DNA of 64,000 bases, taken from NCBI GenBank assembly GCA_014898425.1, contig RCSZ01000005.1, forward strand, positions 806,001 to 870,000. Reading direction: 5' to 3'. The position numbers were made by a program, and so were the translations under genes. This DNA comes from Botryotinia globosa (Eukaryota; Ascomycota; Leotiomycetes; Helotiales; Sclerotiniaceae). Below the pieces are notes generated by a model. The model was not told the origin of the DNA. It saw only the letters and a list, made by a program, of their open reading frames with translations, and did no database searches. Below, piece after piece: positions 11,151 to 25,175 of the stretch; within the stretch, counting starts at the first letter, position 1, and each line of letters begins with the position of its first letter.

Positions 11151-13902
11151 TCATGTCTGCTTCACTCCTCGCTCAGTATCAGCCTCGCTCTGAGTAATGA
11201 TGGAGGGGGTTGTGCTTGAACCATCCGCCTTGAGCTCTATGGCGATGAAAGCATCTGCCCGTCCACTCATTGGCTTTGAAACTGTAAGGCCAGCCCAATT
11301 TTCAGTCATCTGAACAATGAAAGTATCATCATTCCCATCTGTGTTTGCTTTTCCGTTCAAATTCAAGGCGAAGGATCCACCTGAAGATATGAAAAATCTA
11401 TCTGGATCAGCGTAACCCGCAGTTCCTTGCGGAGAAATGGTAAACTGCATCTCGTTATTCACAATCTCTACTTTGGCTTTGAGGTTTTGAGGGATGCTAT
11501 CTCTTGTGATCGACCAATGTGAGTCGGAAGTTGTATCTTGACTCCAACTACCACAATCTGCATTCCAAAGACAATGATCATTCACAGCCTGCATTCTCAG
11601 AAACGTAGCCTTAACTGCTTTGAAGGCTAATTTTGCACTAGATTTGTTCGATCCTTGAAGTGTGAGATTCGCTTGTTTTGTGTCGGCGTCGTAGGTCACC
11701 GAGCCTGTCCAGGTGATATGTGGAGTATCTTTGGTGACAGATGTATCAGATGTATAAACCACATTTGTAGCCGTGTTTGTATTCTGGGGGTGATCTTCTG
11801 GCGTAGGAATCCAGGTGACTCGACTTGCATCTGGCCTGCTTCATTGTTAGAATATATATGCGGGTTGGTTTAAATTTGAGATGTTTCGCTCACTCTAAAT
11901 AGCGAATGGGAACAATGATATCGCCCACTGCGTTCATCGCAGCGGTTCCGAACTCAAGCTCATTCTTTCCTGGACACGCCACTTTGATATCTGGGGAACG
12001 AAGCATGTCGGGTATTTGCACAAGTATTCCGCCAACCATCTTTCTATAACCCCTCAAGAAATAATCCCAGCTCGATTCTGGATCTGAAGGGACCACGGAA
12101 TCGAGATCTGAGGGAACTAACAGCTGTTCATCGTCCGCTCCGTCGAGGTTACATTTGCCGATTTTTGCAGTAGGGTCATCCGAATCTAATTTGTCCATAT
12201 TAAATGTGGCCGTCCAGTCTACATTATGATTCAAATCACTTTAATAGGTTAGCATCTGTACTGATTCAAGAGGCTTATATATAATGCTTACGGATAAGAC
12301 TGTGCAACATTGTCCACATCTTGGGGCCAAGTGATCGAACCAAAGTACTTAACATGTCCGCTGAGTGTAAAAATGGGGGAATCTGACGGTCCGATATCTA
12401 AATGTACGGATGTCTCGGCAGTTAAATTGTAGTCGACCTTCCAGCCTCCTTCAGTGGAGAATATCTCGTTTCCTAGTGCAGATACTGATTTCAACCAGGA
12501 ATACTGAACATCAGAGGATTTACTAAGATCATAATATCCTTCTCCAGATTGAAATTGTTGAACATCATTGTATTCATCGTTGGTCATGTCATCGATCTTC
12601 GCAAACCTTTGTGACAAATACATTGTATTCTCACCAGGCCTTTTGTCAATCACATGAGGCAGAAGAGGGTATGCAATTACCTCTTGGCAGATACATTGCA
12701 CAAGGTAGTGAAGAGTAGTATTGCTTGTAGGGAACACACTGCTTTTGATGGCAAATGTTCCCAATGACTCGTCTTTTGAACCATCTCCAGGCCATGCAAA
12801 GTTTCCATTAAATGGCATAGAATCCTCTGGCAAGGACGAGACCTGATCAAAATCAAACTCGTAAAAGCAGAGACAGTTATAAGGATTTCCAGTTTGGCCA
12901 GTCATAGAGGATCCGGTGTCTTCTACCCCCTGTTTAGGTGGGTTGATATATGGGTATTGTTGCAATCGAAGCATTTTGGGGGCTTGGATCAAAGTCAGAA
13001 AACCAAATTTGGAGAATGTTTAGAACAAATTTACCGAAGTCAACTGTTTCTTCACTCACTTTACATACAGTCAGCGTTTGCTAGTGGAGATGGTTGCGGA
13101 AGAGAATATCACCTTTGGGCCTAGGTATATCTACTTCCATATTTTGCATGAGTAAAGATGCGTGTTTATTTGAGAGTCCTAACTCTCGTATAAACTGCTG
13201 AACCTGACTATACAATGCATTGTTGCTTGAATCTGCTGCCCATATATCAAGGTAAACCTTGGATCCATCTTGGTCTGTTAAATAGGATTCTTCCCATACA
13301 GGACTACCCCAATCAAGATCTGCAAATAGATGATTAGCTTTTCTTAACCAAACGTATCGGCCAACGAACAGGCAATGATGGCTAACAGCCGATGAATAGA
13401 GTATTCCCCTGGACTGAGACCAATGGTACTGGATTGCGTAGAATTCACGGTCTCAGGTGTGTTTTCGAGCTCGGCAGCCTGATCTCTCGTCCCATTGAGG
13501 GTGGCTTCTTTGGGCCAGACGAGGTTGAAAATGACGACCCAACCATCAATTCTTTGATAAGTGTTCTGACCAAAATAAATTTGGCCTTTATCAAATCTGT
13601 CATGAGAATGAAATCAATACAAAGTTTTTCCTCAGTGAGCGAAGATTATTTATTTACCGAAGTGCCAGCTTGAAATTGAGACTATTCACAGTTTCCACAT
13701 CAAGCTCAATTTGGGGTGCCAGCATTGTTGATCTTAATTGGCCATCTGACGCTTGTTCATTTTCCCAAAGCAGTTCGCCTGCTGAAGATGGCCGCTTCGC
13801 GAAAACACTTTCCAAGGCAGAGTTGATAGCCTTCTCTGATATGGCACATACATTGTTAAAGCCACCAAGAGACAAATATCTGGGATTAAACGTTCCAGAC
13901 AT
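11151..13902 (-). CDS. Conserved-looking protein of unknown function, divergent partner of the Tc-A-like gene, 799 aa
   Basis: Six exons on the minus strand join in frame: 13902-13658, 13596-13370, 13319-13113, 12982-12292, 12238-11894 and 11835-11151. Introns are 50-130 nt; the donor after residue 157 (GTTCGT) and that of intron 3 (GTGATA) are non-standard but preserve phase. There is no signal peptide and no membrane segment. Much of the sequence looks beta-rich, with alternating hydrophobic and polar stretches and many Asp, Ser and Thr, for example ITWTGSVTYDADTKQANLTL and FTLSGHVKYFGSITW. The N-terminus (FNNVCAISEKAINSAL) faintly resembles the opening of clostridial P47/OrfX-type TULIP proteins. 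That is a weak impression and not an assignment. It is transcribed away from the Tc-A-like gene, with 2.0 kb between the two starts. Its role is unknown. Confidence 0.72.
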
Positions 13903-15924
13903 TCTGTAGAATAAAGAGAGGTTCTCAAAGACTTAAGTGGCACATAGGGAACAAATGAACAGTTGAACTAGATGAGGAGGATATAAAAGACTTTTTTTTC
14001 TTGATAATAACCACTGCTAGTGTGTTATTATCGTGAGTATAAGTACAAGCAGTAACCATTCCTTGTGTGTTATTGATCTTGGGCACAAGTACAAGTACAG
14101 ATACAACCACTACATGAATGAGCATGTAACAGAATACAGCCTCAACAACATAAATGCTACGAGATATCAATTGAAGTTAGGCTTCGAGAAACACAAAGTC
14201 TGACACTAGTCATACTTCCCCTCACTTATGTACTACAGTATAGTTCCCCGCAAACAGGTTTTACAGATACTTGTTTCTTTTTCAGCTTGACAGAATTGGT
14301 TGGCTTTGCAGGAAAAATTGACACTGGAGATAACAGACAGTCAATCGGAAAACAACATGTGACAAAAATATGATCGGGCTGCTATTTAGATTGAATAATA
14401 TCTTACATTCACATCTGTCCAAGGTTAGGAATGTATCTCGAGAAAGGATATCCGAATCAGAAATACAACACATACGAACGAAAGGTTACCTTGTCTCGCA
14501 CAACATCGATATCTGATAAAGAAAAGAGCCGAATTTGATCCAATGGAATGAAATCTGTCTTCAGGTTCTACATGCAGATATCTGGTACCAGACTGGAAGT
14601 GTTTTTGTATTCAGATGCATAATGACGAACAAAGCAAAAACACGAAAATGATGTGTAAAAACCCAAGGCACTAATTTACGTCTCAAAGTTGCTTCAGGTA
14701 ATATATTGTGAATAATGTATTGTTAGTTCGGATTGATACTATTCGTAGAGCCAGGGTTGGGCACCCGTACCCTACCCGGGTTTTTTGGACTCCTTTGGGT
14801 ATTTACTCTATCTTACAGATATATAGCAGAGCGGATATCTAGGAAATCTATTAGATATTTGGGGTATTCAAGGTATATTATGCGATTGTCTTATAGTTAT
14901 TGTCTGAAAATTTGAGATTATTCCTAATTATAATAAAATAATAATAATAACTTTATTTCTTTACTCTCTACTAAATTATAAGCAATATTATAAGTATTAT
15001 TATATAATTATCAATTTATTATATAAAATAAATATCAAAATAGAACTCAAAATAAACGAAACAATTTCCTTTATCAAATTAAGGAAATTACAAATAACTA
15101 ATCAAAACTTAAGAATAGTTCATTATATATATCAAATATAATATATAAATTTTACTTCGGATATATTTGTACTCGATTATATTTTGATGGGTATTTATTT
15201 TACCTTGTAAGATATAGCAAGACGAATATCTATCGAATTTTCTAGATAAATACTTGGGGTTGTTTGGGGTATACTTGCTTACTATCTAATCCTGCGTAGA
15301 ACTGTATGGAGTGTCTTTTTATATAGGCGCAACCCTGGGGCCTCTATCACCATGGCGACAATATATGTCTGCAAGTAAGAGCCCTCTACTCCAATTTGTA
15401 ACTGCAAGTCACGATCATAAGCTTGCACTTCAATTCAACCACATTCTCTCGAATGCCAATCGAGGCTCCCCGATTACGGTAAAATCATCGGGATTTCTCA
15501 TGCACGTATTGCCACATGTATGTGACTTAAACTACAATTTGAAATATCACGGGATACAAGGCTCGCAGGCGCGAAACATGATACATGTATTACAAGCAGA
15601 GGGAATTTGAAAAAGTTTCACTCACGGATAGTAGATGTATGTGGAGATATGTGGTGGCTGGATTGCCGCAAAACCTAGACACTGGCTGAATTTTGATCAA
15701 CGGCATCACTAATGTATTGATTGATACGTTACAAGTCGTACTGTTCTTCCCAATCTTCGTCGAAGCTTGGAAGGAAGACCTTGATGTAGACTCAGTAAAC
15801 TCGGGAGAATTCAGTTCTCAGATTCTTAAAATAAACGCCTTTAGCCACATCGATATAGGGTTTTGAGCAACAAACTTCTCATTGAATCACTTTCCTATAC
15901 TGAATTCTTCTCATAAAATCAATC
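13903..15924. other. Shared intergenic region between the divergent 799-aa and Tc-A-like genes
   Basis: Two kilobases of presumed promoter DNA for both genes. It contains a hAT-like MITE (14752-15337) in its middle. Short AAGTACAAG-type direct repeats occur at 14040-14100. No open frame longer than about 100 codons has any recognisable content. Confidence 0.55.
14752..15337. mobile_element. Putative hAT-like MITE, 586 bp
   Basis: The left end reads CAGGGTTGGGC and the right end, in reverse complement, CAGGGTTGCGC; CAGGG-type ends are usual for hAT elements. The interior is AT-rich and carries two related copies of an approximately 85-nt block starting GGGTATTTA at 14797 and 15189. Both contain GATATATAGCA/GATATAGCAAGA, GATATCTA/AATATCTA and TTGGGGT motifs. 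I could not find a clean 8-bp target-site duplication, so the exact borders are uncertain. No transposase is encoded. Confidence 0.5.
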
Positions 15925-18900
15925 ATGTCGCCGAGTTATATCGAAGTCGTTGGCAAGAGTATCCTCAGCGATGATCTTACGCAGAAGTTGACCGATGCAG
16001 ACATCAATCAGCCTGGAGATCCCAGGGGGGCGATTGATGCCTTTCTCGGAAAGTGGACTGTTCCTTGTAATGCCATCGTATACCTTACCTTTATTAAGAC
16101 ATTGCTGGTCTATACCGACGACGACGAGGAGATTTGTGGCGCATTCTTGACAATACTACCAGACGCTACTCCGGAGGATCTTGCGAAAATACTTTTTCCG
16201 CAAGACAAACTTGATAAGTTGATAGCCTCAAAATCCAACACAATCCCAGATGATTTGACTGCCAATGATGTGAACCAAGTGCGGGCCAGGTTTCTTGCTG
16301 ATCAGCCACTCATAATTATACTTGTTATGATCAGAGACAATGGCGACTTTACCCTCGAAGACCGCCCACGTACCATTGTAGTACTCATATTAGAATTGAT
16401 GGTTAAGCGTCAAGCTCAACTTGGTTCTGCTGAGCTGATCAGCATGTTGAAGGAGTATTTTCCGCAGGATGAATCCCCGTTGACCGACAAAGAGATCACC
16501 TCCGCTTCTACGTTTGTCAGATCTGTAAAGACACTCTCGTATCTCGTTGAAGATCCATTGGATATTCCTCGTCTTTACGACTCAAAGTATCATTCCATAC
16601 GAAGCATCACAGGCAAGCCGAAGAATGATTTCAAGTCTGATCTGCAAAGCGCAGGCTCATCGACCGCGAATGCTCTAAAGATTCACGATTGCGCTGAGCG
16701 TGTTGACTGCTGGAATGAGCAACTTTGGCTGGCGCTGATGAAGGCAGGTAAGGCAGATGTGGCTGATAGTATGATACCCCAGCCTCAGTCGGTAGACGAT
16801 GACGGAGATTCAACGGAAGATACCGTAAAGCCAATTCAGCCCTTAGCAAGCCTTAGCGGTCCTCCAGAATCTTGGAACAACTTGACGGATATATTTCGTC
16901 TCGAAAATATTGCATGCGAGGAATGTTGCTCCATAACTTCTATGTCTGCGTATTTCGCAGATCTCTTGAACCTGTTAAGCAACACTGTACCTACAGGTCG
17001 AGCTGGAGCAACAACCAAAGATACAACTGCGGTTTCAGATTCAGGAACAAACAGCAGTCTCCTAGACTTGCTTTCAGCTCGGCGCCCAGATCTTAAAAAA
17101 TTAGAGCTCAGTTGCGCAAACTCACAAACCTTGATTCCTAATATAAATCTTGTTAACGAAGTACTTGAATCATACATTCGCTACAAAAGTCAATCTTTGC
17201 TGTCTGCACCGGCTTCCGACGAGCAAGATTCTATACTTGTCTTTAATACACCTGCAGATGCCGCAGATGATTGCGTGCAAGATGTTCACTCTGACGGACC
17301 AGTCTATCGGCCTGGAACCACAGACTTTGAAGTTTATTCCAAAGTCGTCTCCCAGCAGATGTACCCGTTCACCTATTTCCCATACGATTATGCGTCGTCA
17401 TCTGTTAAAGAATATTTCAACATATTCCAGATATCTTATACTCAACTGGTCGAGGTCTTTCAAGCACCCGAGCTTCTCTTCGAGAACATAACACAGGTCG
17501 CGCGTGGGAAGCTCTCTGAAGAGCAGGGAACTGGGCTGCTTCGTGGATCAGCCGAGGTGCTGAAGAGACAAATTGCGGCATCAATTCTAGATTTACACCA
17601 AAAAGAGTTTGCTGCCATCACGGGTGAAACTTTCTTCCCTGACTGGTTTGCCGCTTGGCTCGAAGGATTGGCAAGTGATATCATACCCATAGCCACAGGG
17701 CCACAGGAAGGCGATACTGCCACTCAATGGGGCTATGAGGATGAAGATACAATGCTAGAGTCCACGAGTGGACTTGGCCTAACGTACATCAAGCAACAGC
17801 TAATGAAAAGATCAGGGCTAGATTTTCCCGACATCCTAGACTTAGTCAAGACTCAGCTGTTCGGAAAAGACCTAGTGATCATCAACAAAACCGGATCGAA
17901 AGAGTTCAGTACTTTCATCGATGACCTTAGACTTTTAGCCAATGCGTCAGAACCACCATTTCAAAGCCTGAACACTACCATATGCCGAGACCTTCAGTCG
18001 TTTTTACGCCTGAAGGCTAAGCTTGGATGGTCGACGAGGGGTCTTGATGCAGCAATTTACTGCTTACGTAATAACGAGATGGAGCTCTCTCCGGATTTCA
18101 AAGTAACTACCGCTCCCAACACACGACCCATCTCAGTTTACGTTCTCAATGGAATTGCGTCTATTATCAAGTTGAACAATCTATGTGGAATTGAACCCGC
18201 TGCTCTACTTCCTTTATGGGGCCCTATCGATGCCTTTGGTAAAGATTCGTTTCTTTACCGCAAATTTCTCCGTGCCTCTCTAGGGCAAGTTTTTGCAATC
18301 CCAAAAGACGGCGAAGAATTCTTCGAACCAGGCGGCTCAAAGTTCAAAATTTACGCATGCGGTACAAGTGTATGCGCGAGTCTAAAATGGCCATTTCAAT
18401 ATCTTAAAGATCTGCTTGAAGCTACTGGTTATTCTGATTCTTATTTGACTGTCGGCACTCTGTCAAAACTTTACCGCTATACTACTGTTTGTCAGATTTT
18501 GTCTGTTCCTGCAACAAGATGTGCTCAGTTTTTCAAACTATTTTTCGACGAAGCGAAGCAGAATCCTTTGTCAAGCCCCGAAGTCACATTTGAAGTGCTA
18601 GAAATGTGGAAAAAGCTGTTGAATTCAGACTGGACGATCGAATCACTTCTCGATGTTTTCGAGACTACCCAGCTTGAAGATGTTCAAGATAGCTCCGGGC
18701 TACAACTCACCAGGGCTATTTTAGAAGGGACCGTGGATCTGAAAAAGTCACTTTCATCTATTTCTACAGTTGACATCCCAACTTCAGAAACCGTTGTCAA
18801 TTGTGCTGGGCGAACATTTGATACAGCAACAGCAAGTACAATTGTAGGATTCATCGAGGGTGAGTGAATTCTCTAACCTCATTTAAGATTTCAGATATTC

Positions 18901-21900
18901 GAAATAACGGGATTGCACTTGACAATCCGTGTAACTCCAATAGTCAAATTTAATTGAAGTAGACCAGAATATTAGGAACTTTAAGTTACTGACATTTTAC
19001 TAGGCACTCAAATACTAACAAGCTATATCAAACTTTCTGACAAGGCGGCCCTTGATTCACTCGTTAGCCTAGTAAAGGGCTGGCCAAACAAGATTTCGAT
19101 TATTCCTTCTATTGAGGGAACGATATATTCTGCCCAAATAAAGCTCTGTGGCATATTGACTTCAAGTGAAAAGTCGAAGATCTTGGATGGAAGTGAAAAC
19201 TCTCCCGCAATCAAAACTGCACTTGCTAATTTGGTGGAGACTTCGCTGTTTCCACAGAACATTATCATATCACGTTTTGAGAACAATCCCGACTCCAGTG
19301 GGAAGCTACAGAACAACATTCTTCTAGATGATTGGGAGGAGCCACCGTCTCAATCCTCTGAATCTTCTTCTCCAGATGCATCTTCTATTGCCGCAGAAAA
19401 CTATCTTCGGAATCGAAGAGCAGCTTTTATTGACTTGGCTAAGCCGACCATTATCCAAGATCTCCTTACTTCTCTCATTCTCAACTCTACCAAAGACCAG
19501 ATACTCGACGTTGATGTTTCGATTATATCAAGTCTTATTTCGGATGTCGTTAAAGTTCCAACCAAGGACGGCAGTGGGTTCGAATCCGCTATGACTGCTC
19601 TACAGAGTCTTAGCGTGCCCGTCGAAAGCTCGATTGAAACGAATCTGGATGCATATTTCACACCTACAACCACTGATGATTACATGATACATTACACGGG
19701 AACCAGTACTAATCCTGAGATAACCATTAACGGACTTAAGATGCCCTTCGATGCATCTGCAAACGCATGGAGCCAGTTTCGCATGATTTCTGGTCAAGCA
19801 TACCTCTTACAAGCCGATTTTGATTCTTCTCAAGTGTCTTGGTCAACATGCAGATCAATGCCGACGCCTTTTACCGACGAAGAGCTATTGTTATCGGCGA
19901 CAGTTCAGCGAACAACGAGTGTTCTTGAAGCAATTCGCAAGGCGGCACTTATTTGCCAAAACCTGAAGCTGACTACGACAGAGATCGCTTTTTTCAACCG
20001 TCAAGTACAACTAAAATTCGAAATGCTGGCTGTCGACCTCAATTCACTGAGTCTAAAAGATCTTGTCCAGCTCCAAGAGTATTGCGTCTTGAGGGATACT
20101 TGCATCCCTAGCACCAAAGACGATAATCTGATGAGCCTATTTTCCTGGTTGTCTAGCTCGACTGATACTGATGTAAGCAGTATTGTAACGAAAATTGCGG
20201 CGAGTACAGGCTGGAATAATACGCTTGTACAAAGCGCCTTGAACGAAAAATATCCGAACTGTACTGCAGCAAATCTGATGGCAACGTTACGTAATTACGA
20301 TAACTTCTTGGGCTTACACGCAATTGTGTTGTTTTATGGCAGTCTTGGCGGTGTATCTGACATCAACTCCATGCCTCCCATGGCTGAACTCTTTGATCTA
20401 GCTAGGCCTGCGCAACAGCTAGATAATGCAGACTCTTACGTTCAAGCTGCACATGAGCTCCAGAACAGATTGACCGCCACACAACAGGAAAACTTTGAAG
20501 ATGGACTCATGCAGACCCAGCGTGCTGCCCTTGTGAATTACCTATTGCAACAAGACTATATCAAAGATCTCAATATCTGGGATGCAGATGGACTCTTCGA
20601 ATACTTCCTTGTTGATGTGCAAATTGGTCCACAATTGCGAACATCACGCATCAAACAAGCAATCTCAGTTGTGCAGTTATATACACAACGTTGTTTGCTA
20701 GGGCTTGAAGAGGACGTCGCTATGACAGATTTGCGACGCGACAAATGGGATTGGATGCAGCAATACACCCTCTGGGAAGCTAACAGAAAGCTGTTTCTCT
20801 ATCCCGAAAATTGGATTGATCCAATGCTTCGAGATGATAAGAGCCAGTTATTTGATCAATTTGAAGCTGCGCTGCTTCAGAAGGATCTGAGTATCGATAC
20901 GTTTTTGCACACTATTCAAAACTATGTGTATGGATTGAATGAAATCTCGAAGCTTGACATTGTTGCATATGTCCACGAACCCGAATTTAAGCAGGCTGAT
21001 ATATTCCACATTTTTGGGCGGACTCGTACCGCGCCATATTCGTTTTATTATCGCACTGTGAGTATATTGGCAACTAGTGAGATATTCTGGCAGCCGTGGA
21101 CCAAGATTGAGATGGATATTCCGTCGATTGAAACAGAATGGGAAGGACATCGTCTCGAGAACACTGGCAGCTATCTGCTCCCCGAGGTAATTGGAGGTCG
21201 ACTTTATCTATTTATGCCATCAATCATGGCGAAGTCTTTGGCTACGAATATAGGGAGCAATCTTCAAGGCGTCACCACTTTCGACGATTTACGCGGGAAA
21301 CCGCCTGATATAGCGGCCCCGGAACGTGTATGGGAAATCTCAATGGCTTGGACTGAACTTATCAGAGGCAGTTGGGCACCCAAACGTGTATCGGCAGGAA
21401 CTCTTACTGTGGGTTTGGTAGCTTCTGCATCACAATTTCGAGTTGAGCCAAGTTTTGATGATAACAAGATGACAATGAAGATAAACTATTCAGCAATAGG
21501 AGATACTGACTTCAACGAAATTGGCAGCTTCATATTCTTCAACGATCAGATCAGTACAATAAACAGTGACTCAACAGCATCTGTCCATGGCGACTTTCCA
21601 ACTTACTTCCAGAAGGTGCTAGGCAGCGGTATCAAATCAACTGCTCTGGAAATTGATCCCTCCTTCCCAAACAAGCCTCTGATTTGGATACCAAATGATT
21701 TAAAGTCCTACGATCAAAAGGATCTCACTTGGACTCTGTCGAAAACACAGCAACGTGTCACAGCCCTTGTAGTAAGCACCATAGATAGCGATGGTATGAG
21801 TCTAAGCCGCTTTAATATGCCAAGAACAGAACTCACCCCGACGGATGGATACCAATGGACTACTCAAAGAGTAATAGACGATATGGAGCTTGTACAGCTG

Positions 21901-24900
21901 GATCATTCGTTTTCTCATGAGCTCATGGAGCATACAACCGACCGTGTTGATCCACTAGGAAATCTTTATAATAACCTAGCTCTAACACCGGCAGACCAGC
22001 TAAAAGAACGTTATGGGGCCGGCAGCCAAAACGCATCATATCACGAACTGGGCCGTCCAACTGCTATCTATAACTGGGAGATTGGCATACACGCTGTGTA
22101 TCTGGCAGTTGATCGGCTGTCCACTACACAACAATATGATGAAGCACTGCAAATCGCAAGACTTGTCTTTGATCCATCAGTATCCGTAAAAGTAGACAGA
22201 TCGAATGGCGACAAGACAATAAGCACTCAATCCTGTTGGAAATTTCCACCATTCCAAGATATGGCTTGCATGATGTCGAATAAAGGCGAAAGCTCGTTCG
22301 ATCCTCTGGATTTGACGAACCTGAAGAAGGAGATCGAGCTTGCAATTAAAGAGAGACGTTCATACGGTGCGCTAGTGCATGCTGCCGCGCGTGGTCGGCC
22401 TGTTTCATATATGAAATGGATTGTCATGAAATATGCTGAGATTCTCATTGCCCTTGGAGACATACAATTCCGACGAGGCACATCCGAATGTCTTCCATTG
22501 GCCACTCAACGATACATAGAGGCAGCTAGAGTACTGGGACCTGAGCCACCTAATGTGCCAGATCTTGGAAATCGAAAATCAAAGGTGCTTACGTACGCAC
22601 AACTAAGGACAAAGGATAATGCATTCGATGAAGTCTCACTGGATCTAGGCCTGCCGTTCTCATTCAACATAGTACCGAAAGGAAACGCTACAGTCTCAAG
22701 CACTGATCCAAAAATGGAGAACATTACTTGCGTCCTGAAGACAGATTATTTTTCAATTCCCTTGAATCCTAAATTCAAGACAATGCGAAGCCTAGTGCAG
22801 GAACGTCTTTTTAACATTCGAAATTCCTTCGATATTCAAGGAAAGCCGGTGATCTACGCGCTGAGAGATCCACCAATCGATCCGTAAGCATTCCCCGGAC
22901 TCTCATTTTATACTCCCTTGTCTCAATTCTCGTCTCATTTTTCTTCCTCTACATATTCTCGAATTCCTTATCGACTTTTCATTTTCCTCTCAAGTATATC
23001 CATATCTAGTAATTGCTGACTTCCCAATGTTCTAGTGGAGACTTGATGGCTCTCAGCAAGCAAGGTCTCAGCATATCTGATGTGCTGAGCATGATTTCCG
23101 GCCAAAGAGATGGTCCGCTAACTAATCAACGCTTTGCAACTCTCATGAGCGTAGCTTTGGACTTGTGTACCGAAGTACGTTCGCTGGGAGAAAGTCTCTT
23201 GGCAGCAATAGAAAAGAAAGATGCAGAGAGTCTTAATGTCATCATGGCTCGAAACAACACTGGCATACAGCAAGGAATGTTGGAAATGAAGCAAATCGAA
23301 CTTGACGGGGCGCAAAAGACGATTGAATCGCTTTTGATGGATCGCAGCTCTCAAGAAGCACAATTAGATTACTATCTCAAACTCATTGGTGAACCAGATA
23401 CCAAAATTCCCAAACCTAGCGACGATTGGACTGATGTCCCACAAAACATTGATGTACAATCATCAGATGAATTGCGAATGTCTCCTTACGAAAAATTACA
23501 AATGACAATGTCTCTATCCGCATACTCAAAGAACAGCCTAGCTACAGTCACAGACGCAGTGGCTCTTCCATTGTACTTGTTACCAACAATACAAGGGGAC
23601 TTTGAGCCTCTCGGGGTTGGAACTAGTATCTCAGCTGGCGGTACCCAGTATGCAGAGTTTGTGGCAGCCGGTTCCGCGCTATTGAGGGGATTTGCTGGGC
23701 TCGATGCCAGCCAAGCCGACCAAGCCGACAAGAAGGCCAGTCTTACAGCACAATTGCAAGATCGTCGATTCCAAGCAAATATCAGTGGGCGCCAGATCAA
23801 ATCCATCGATAAACAAATCGAAATACAGCAGATACAGATCAAATCCATTCAGAAAGAGCTCGATATGCAGAAATCCCAACTAGACGAAGCTGTTCAGGCT
23901 GAGACATGGTATCGTTCGAAATACACTAACGAGCAACTCTACAGCTGGATGGAAAAGAGATTGAGGAATTTGTATCTTCAAGCGTATAATCTGGTTCTCG
24001 ATGCAGCCCTTCGGGCACAAAGCGCCTTCTCATTTGAAGCTGGTTGCAAAGGCTCAATCATCAAACCAGCCGGTTATTGGGATGCTTCACGTGATGGATT
24101 GCTTGCCGCGCAGGATCTATTTTGGGATTTGAAAAAGCTTGAGGCAGCACAAGCGGGAAATACTTCAGCGGACTATAATATAACCAAAACTGTATCCCTG
24201 AAAGAGATTGATCCTATGGCACTGATGAATTTCAGAATCACGGGATCTTGCGATTTCTCATTAGACGAACTGCTTTTCGATATGGACTTCCCCGGCCACT
24301 ATATGCGTAGAATACGATCAGTGGCTGTGTCGATTCCTGCGGTTTTTGAACCCAATTGCAATGCCAATGCTATCTTGACACTGATATCGCATAAATACCG
24401 CGTTACCCAGAGTGCAATCGACTATGTTGCGTCTCAATCTGCAAGCAGTGAATCATTTCGAACCGATCGAATTCCAACGTCCTCTATTGCCGTTAGTTCC
24501 GGTGATGTAGACTCCGGGGTTTTTGAACTCGATTTTTCTGCTTCTCAATACATGCCTTTCGAGGGTGCAGGCGTTATCTCAAAGTGGCGTTTGGAACTCC
24601 CATCACCGGTTAGGACTTTCAGCTACGAATCTATTACTGACGTGCTATTGCATGTACAATACACAGCTTATGAAGGAGGTCCATCACTGCGCGCAGCAGC
24701 AAACCAAGCTACACTCCATGTGATGAAAGCGACGGGAGCGGAAGGGCAACAGCAAGGGTTTTCAGCGATTTTCGATCTCAAAAATGAGTTTGCTGATGAT
24801 TGGAAGAGATTTGGTGATCAATTAGCTTCCCAGACGACTGGTTCAGACGCACCAAGTATGAAACTTGGAGATTTGAAAAAGAAACTTCCTTATTGGTCTC

Positions 24901-25175
24901 GAAGACAGAATGCCCTGGAGGTTAAAAACATCACTTTCATAACTCACAGCGAAGAACTGCGCGATAAACTTGACATCGCAAGTTCGAAGGGTGATAGGAC
25001 TTGGGTTGTAAATAAAATAGGAGACTATTATGTAAAGTCTTCGTCTACTTGCAGTGATACGAGTTTGAATTGGACCATTCAAGCAAACACATCCCTAACG
25101 AAATGGGATAAGAAGAATTTCGAGAACGCGTTTTTGTTGTTTCAGTATGTGTTTACGGGGTCAAAGATTGTTTAG
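15925..25175 (+). CDS. Tc-toxin A-subunit-like (TcA/TcdA-type) protein, 2,984 aa
   Basis: Three exons (15925-18859, 19004-22883, 23036-25175) join in frame across a 144-nt and a 152-nt intron, both with GTGAGT/GTAAGC donors and CTGAC-type branch sites. The protein is co-linear with bacterial TcA subunits. A VRP1-like block lies at about residues 325-420 (NIACEECCSITSMSAYFADL, then SARRPDLKKLELSCANSQTL), followed by YPFTYFPYDYAS near 480. The ABC-toxin N-terminal region with its YTLWEANRKLFLYPENWIDP signature is at about 1490-1640, and a neuraminidase-like beta region follows. Exon 3 encodes the alpha-helical pore-forming part with long amphipathic helices (about 2520-2610) and the C-terminal module that in bacteria binds TcB. 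Bacterial TcA pentamers inject a TcC enzyme through a pore. No TcB/TcC gene is in this window, so translocation ability is unproven. No signal peptide is seen, as in bacterial homologues. The frame is intact. Confidence 0.9.

Noticed and set aside
18860..19003. Reading the Tc-A-like locus as three separate or broken genes
   Set aside because: Both interruptions are canonical introns whose removal preserves the frame exactly, so the gene is intact, not a pseudogene.
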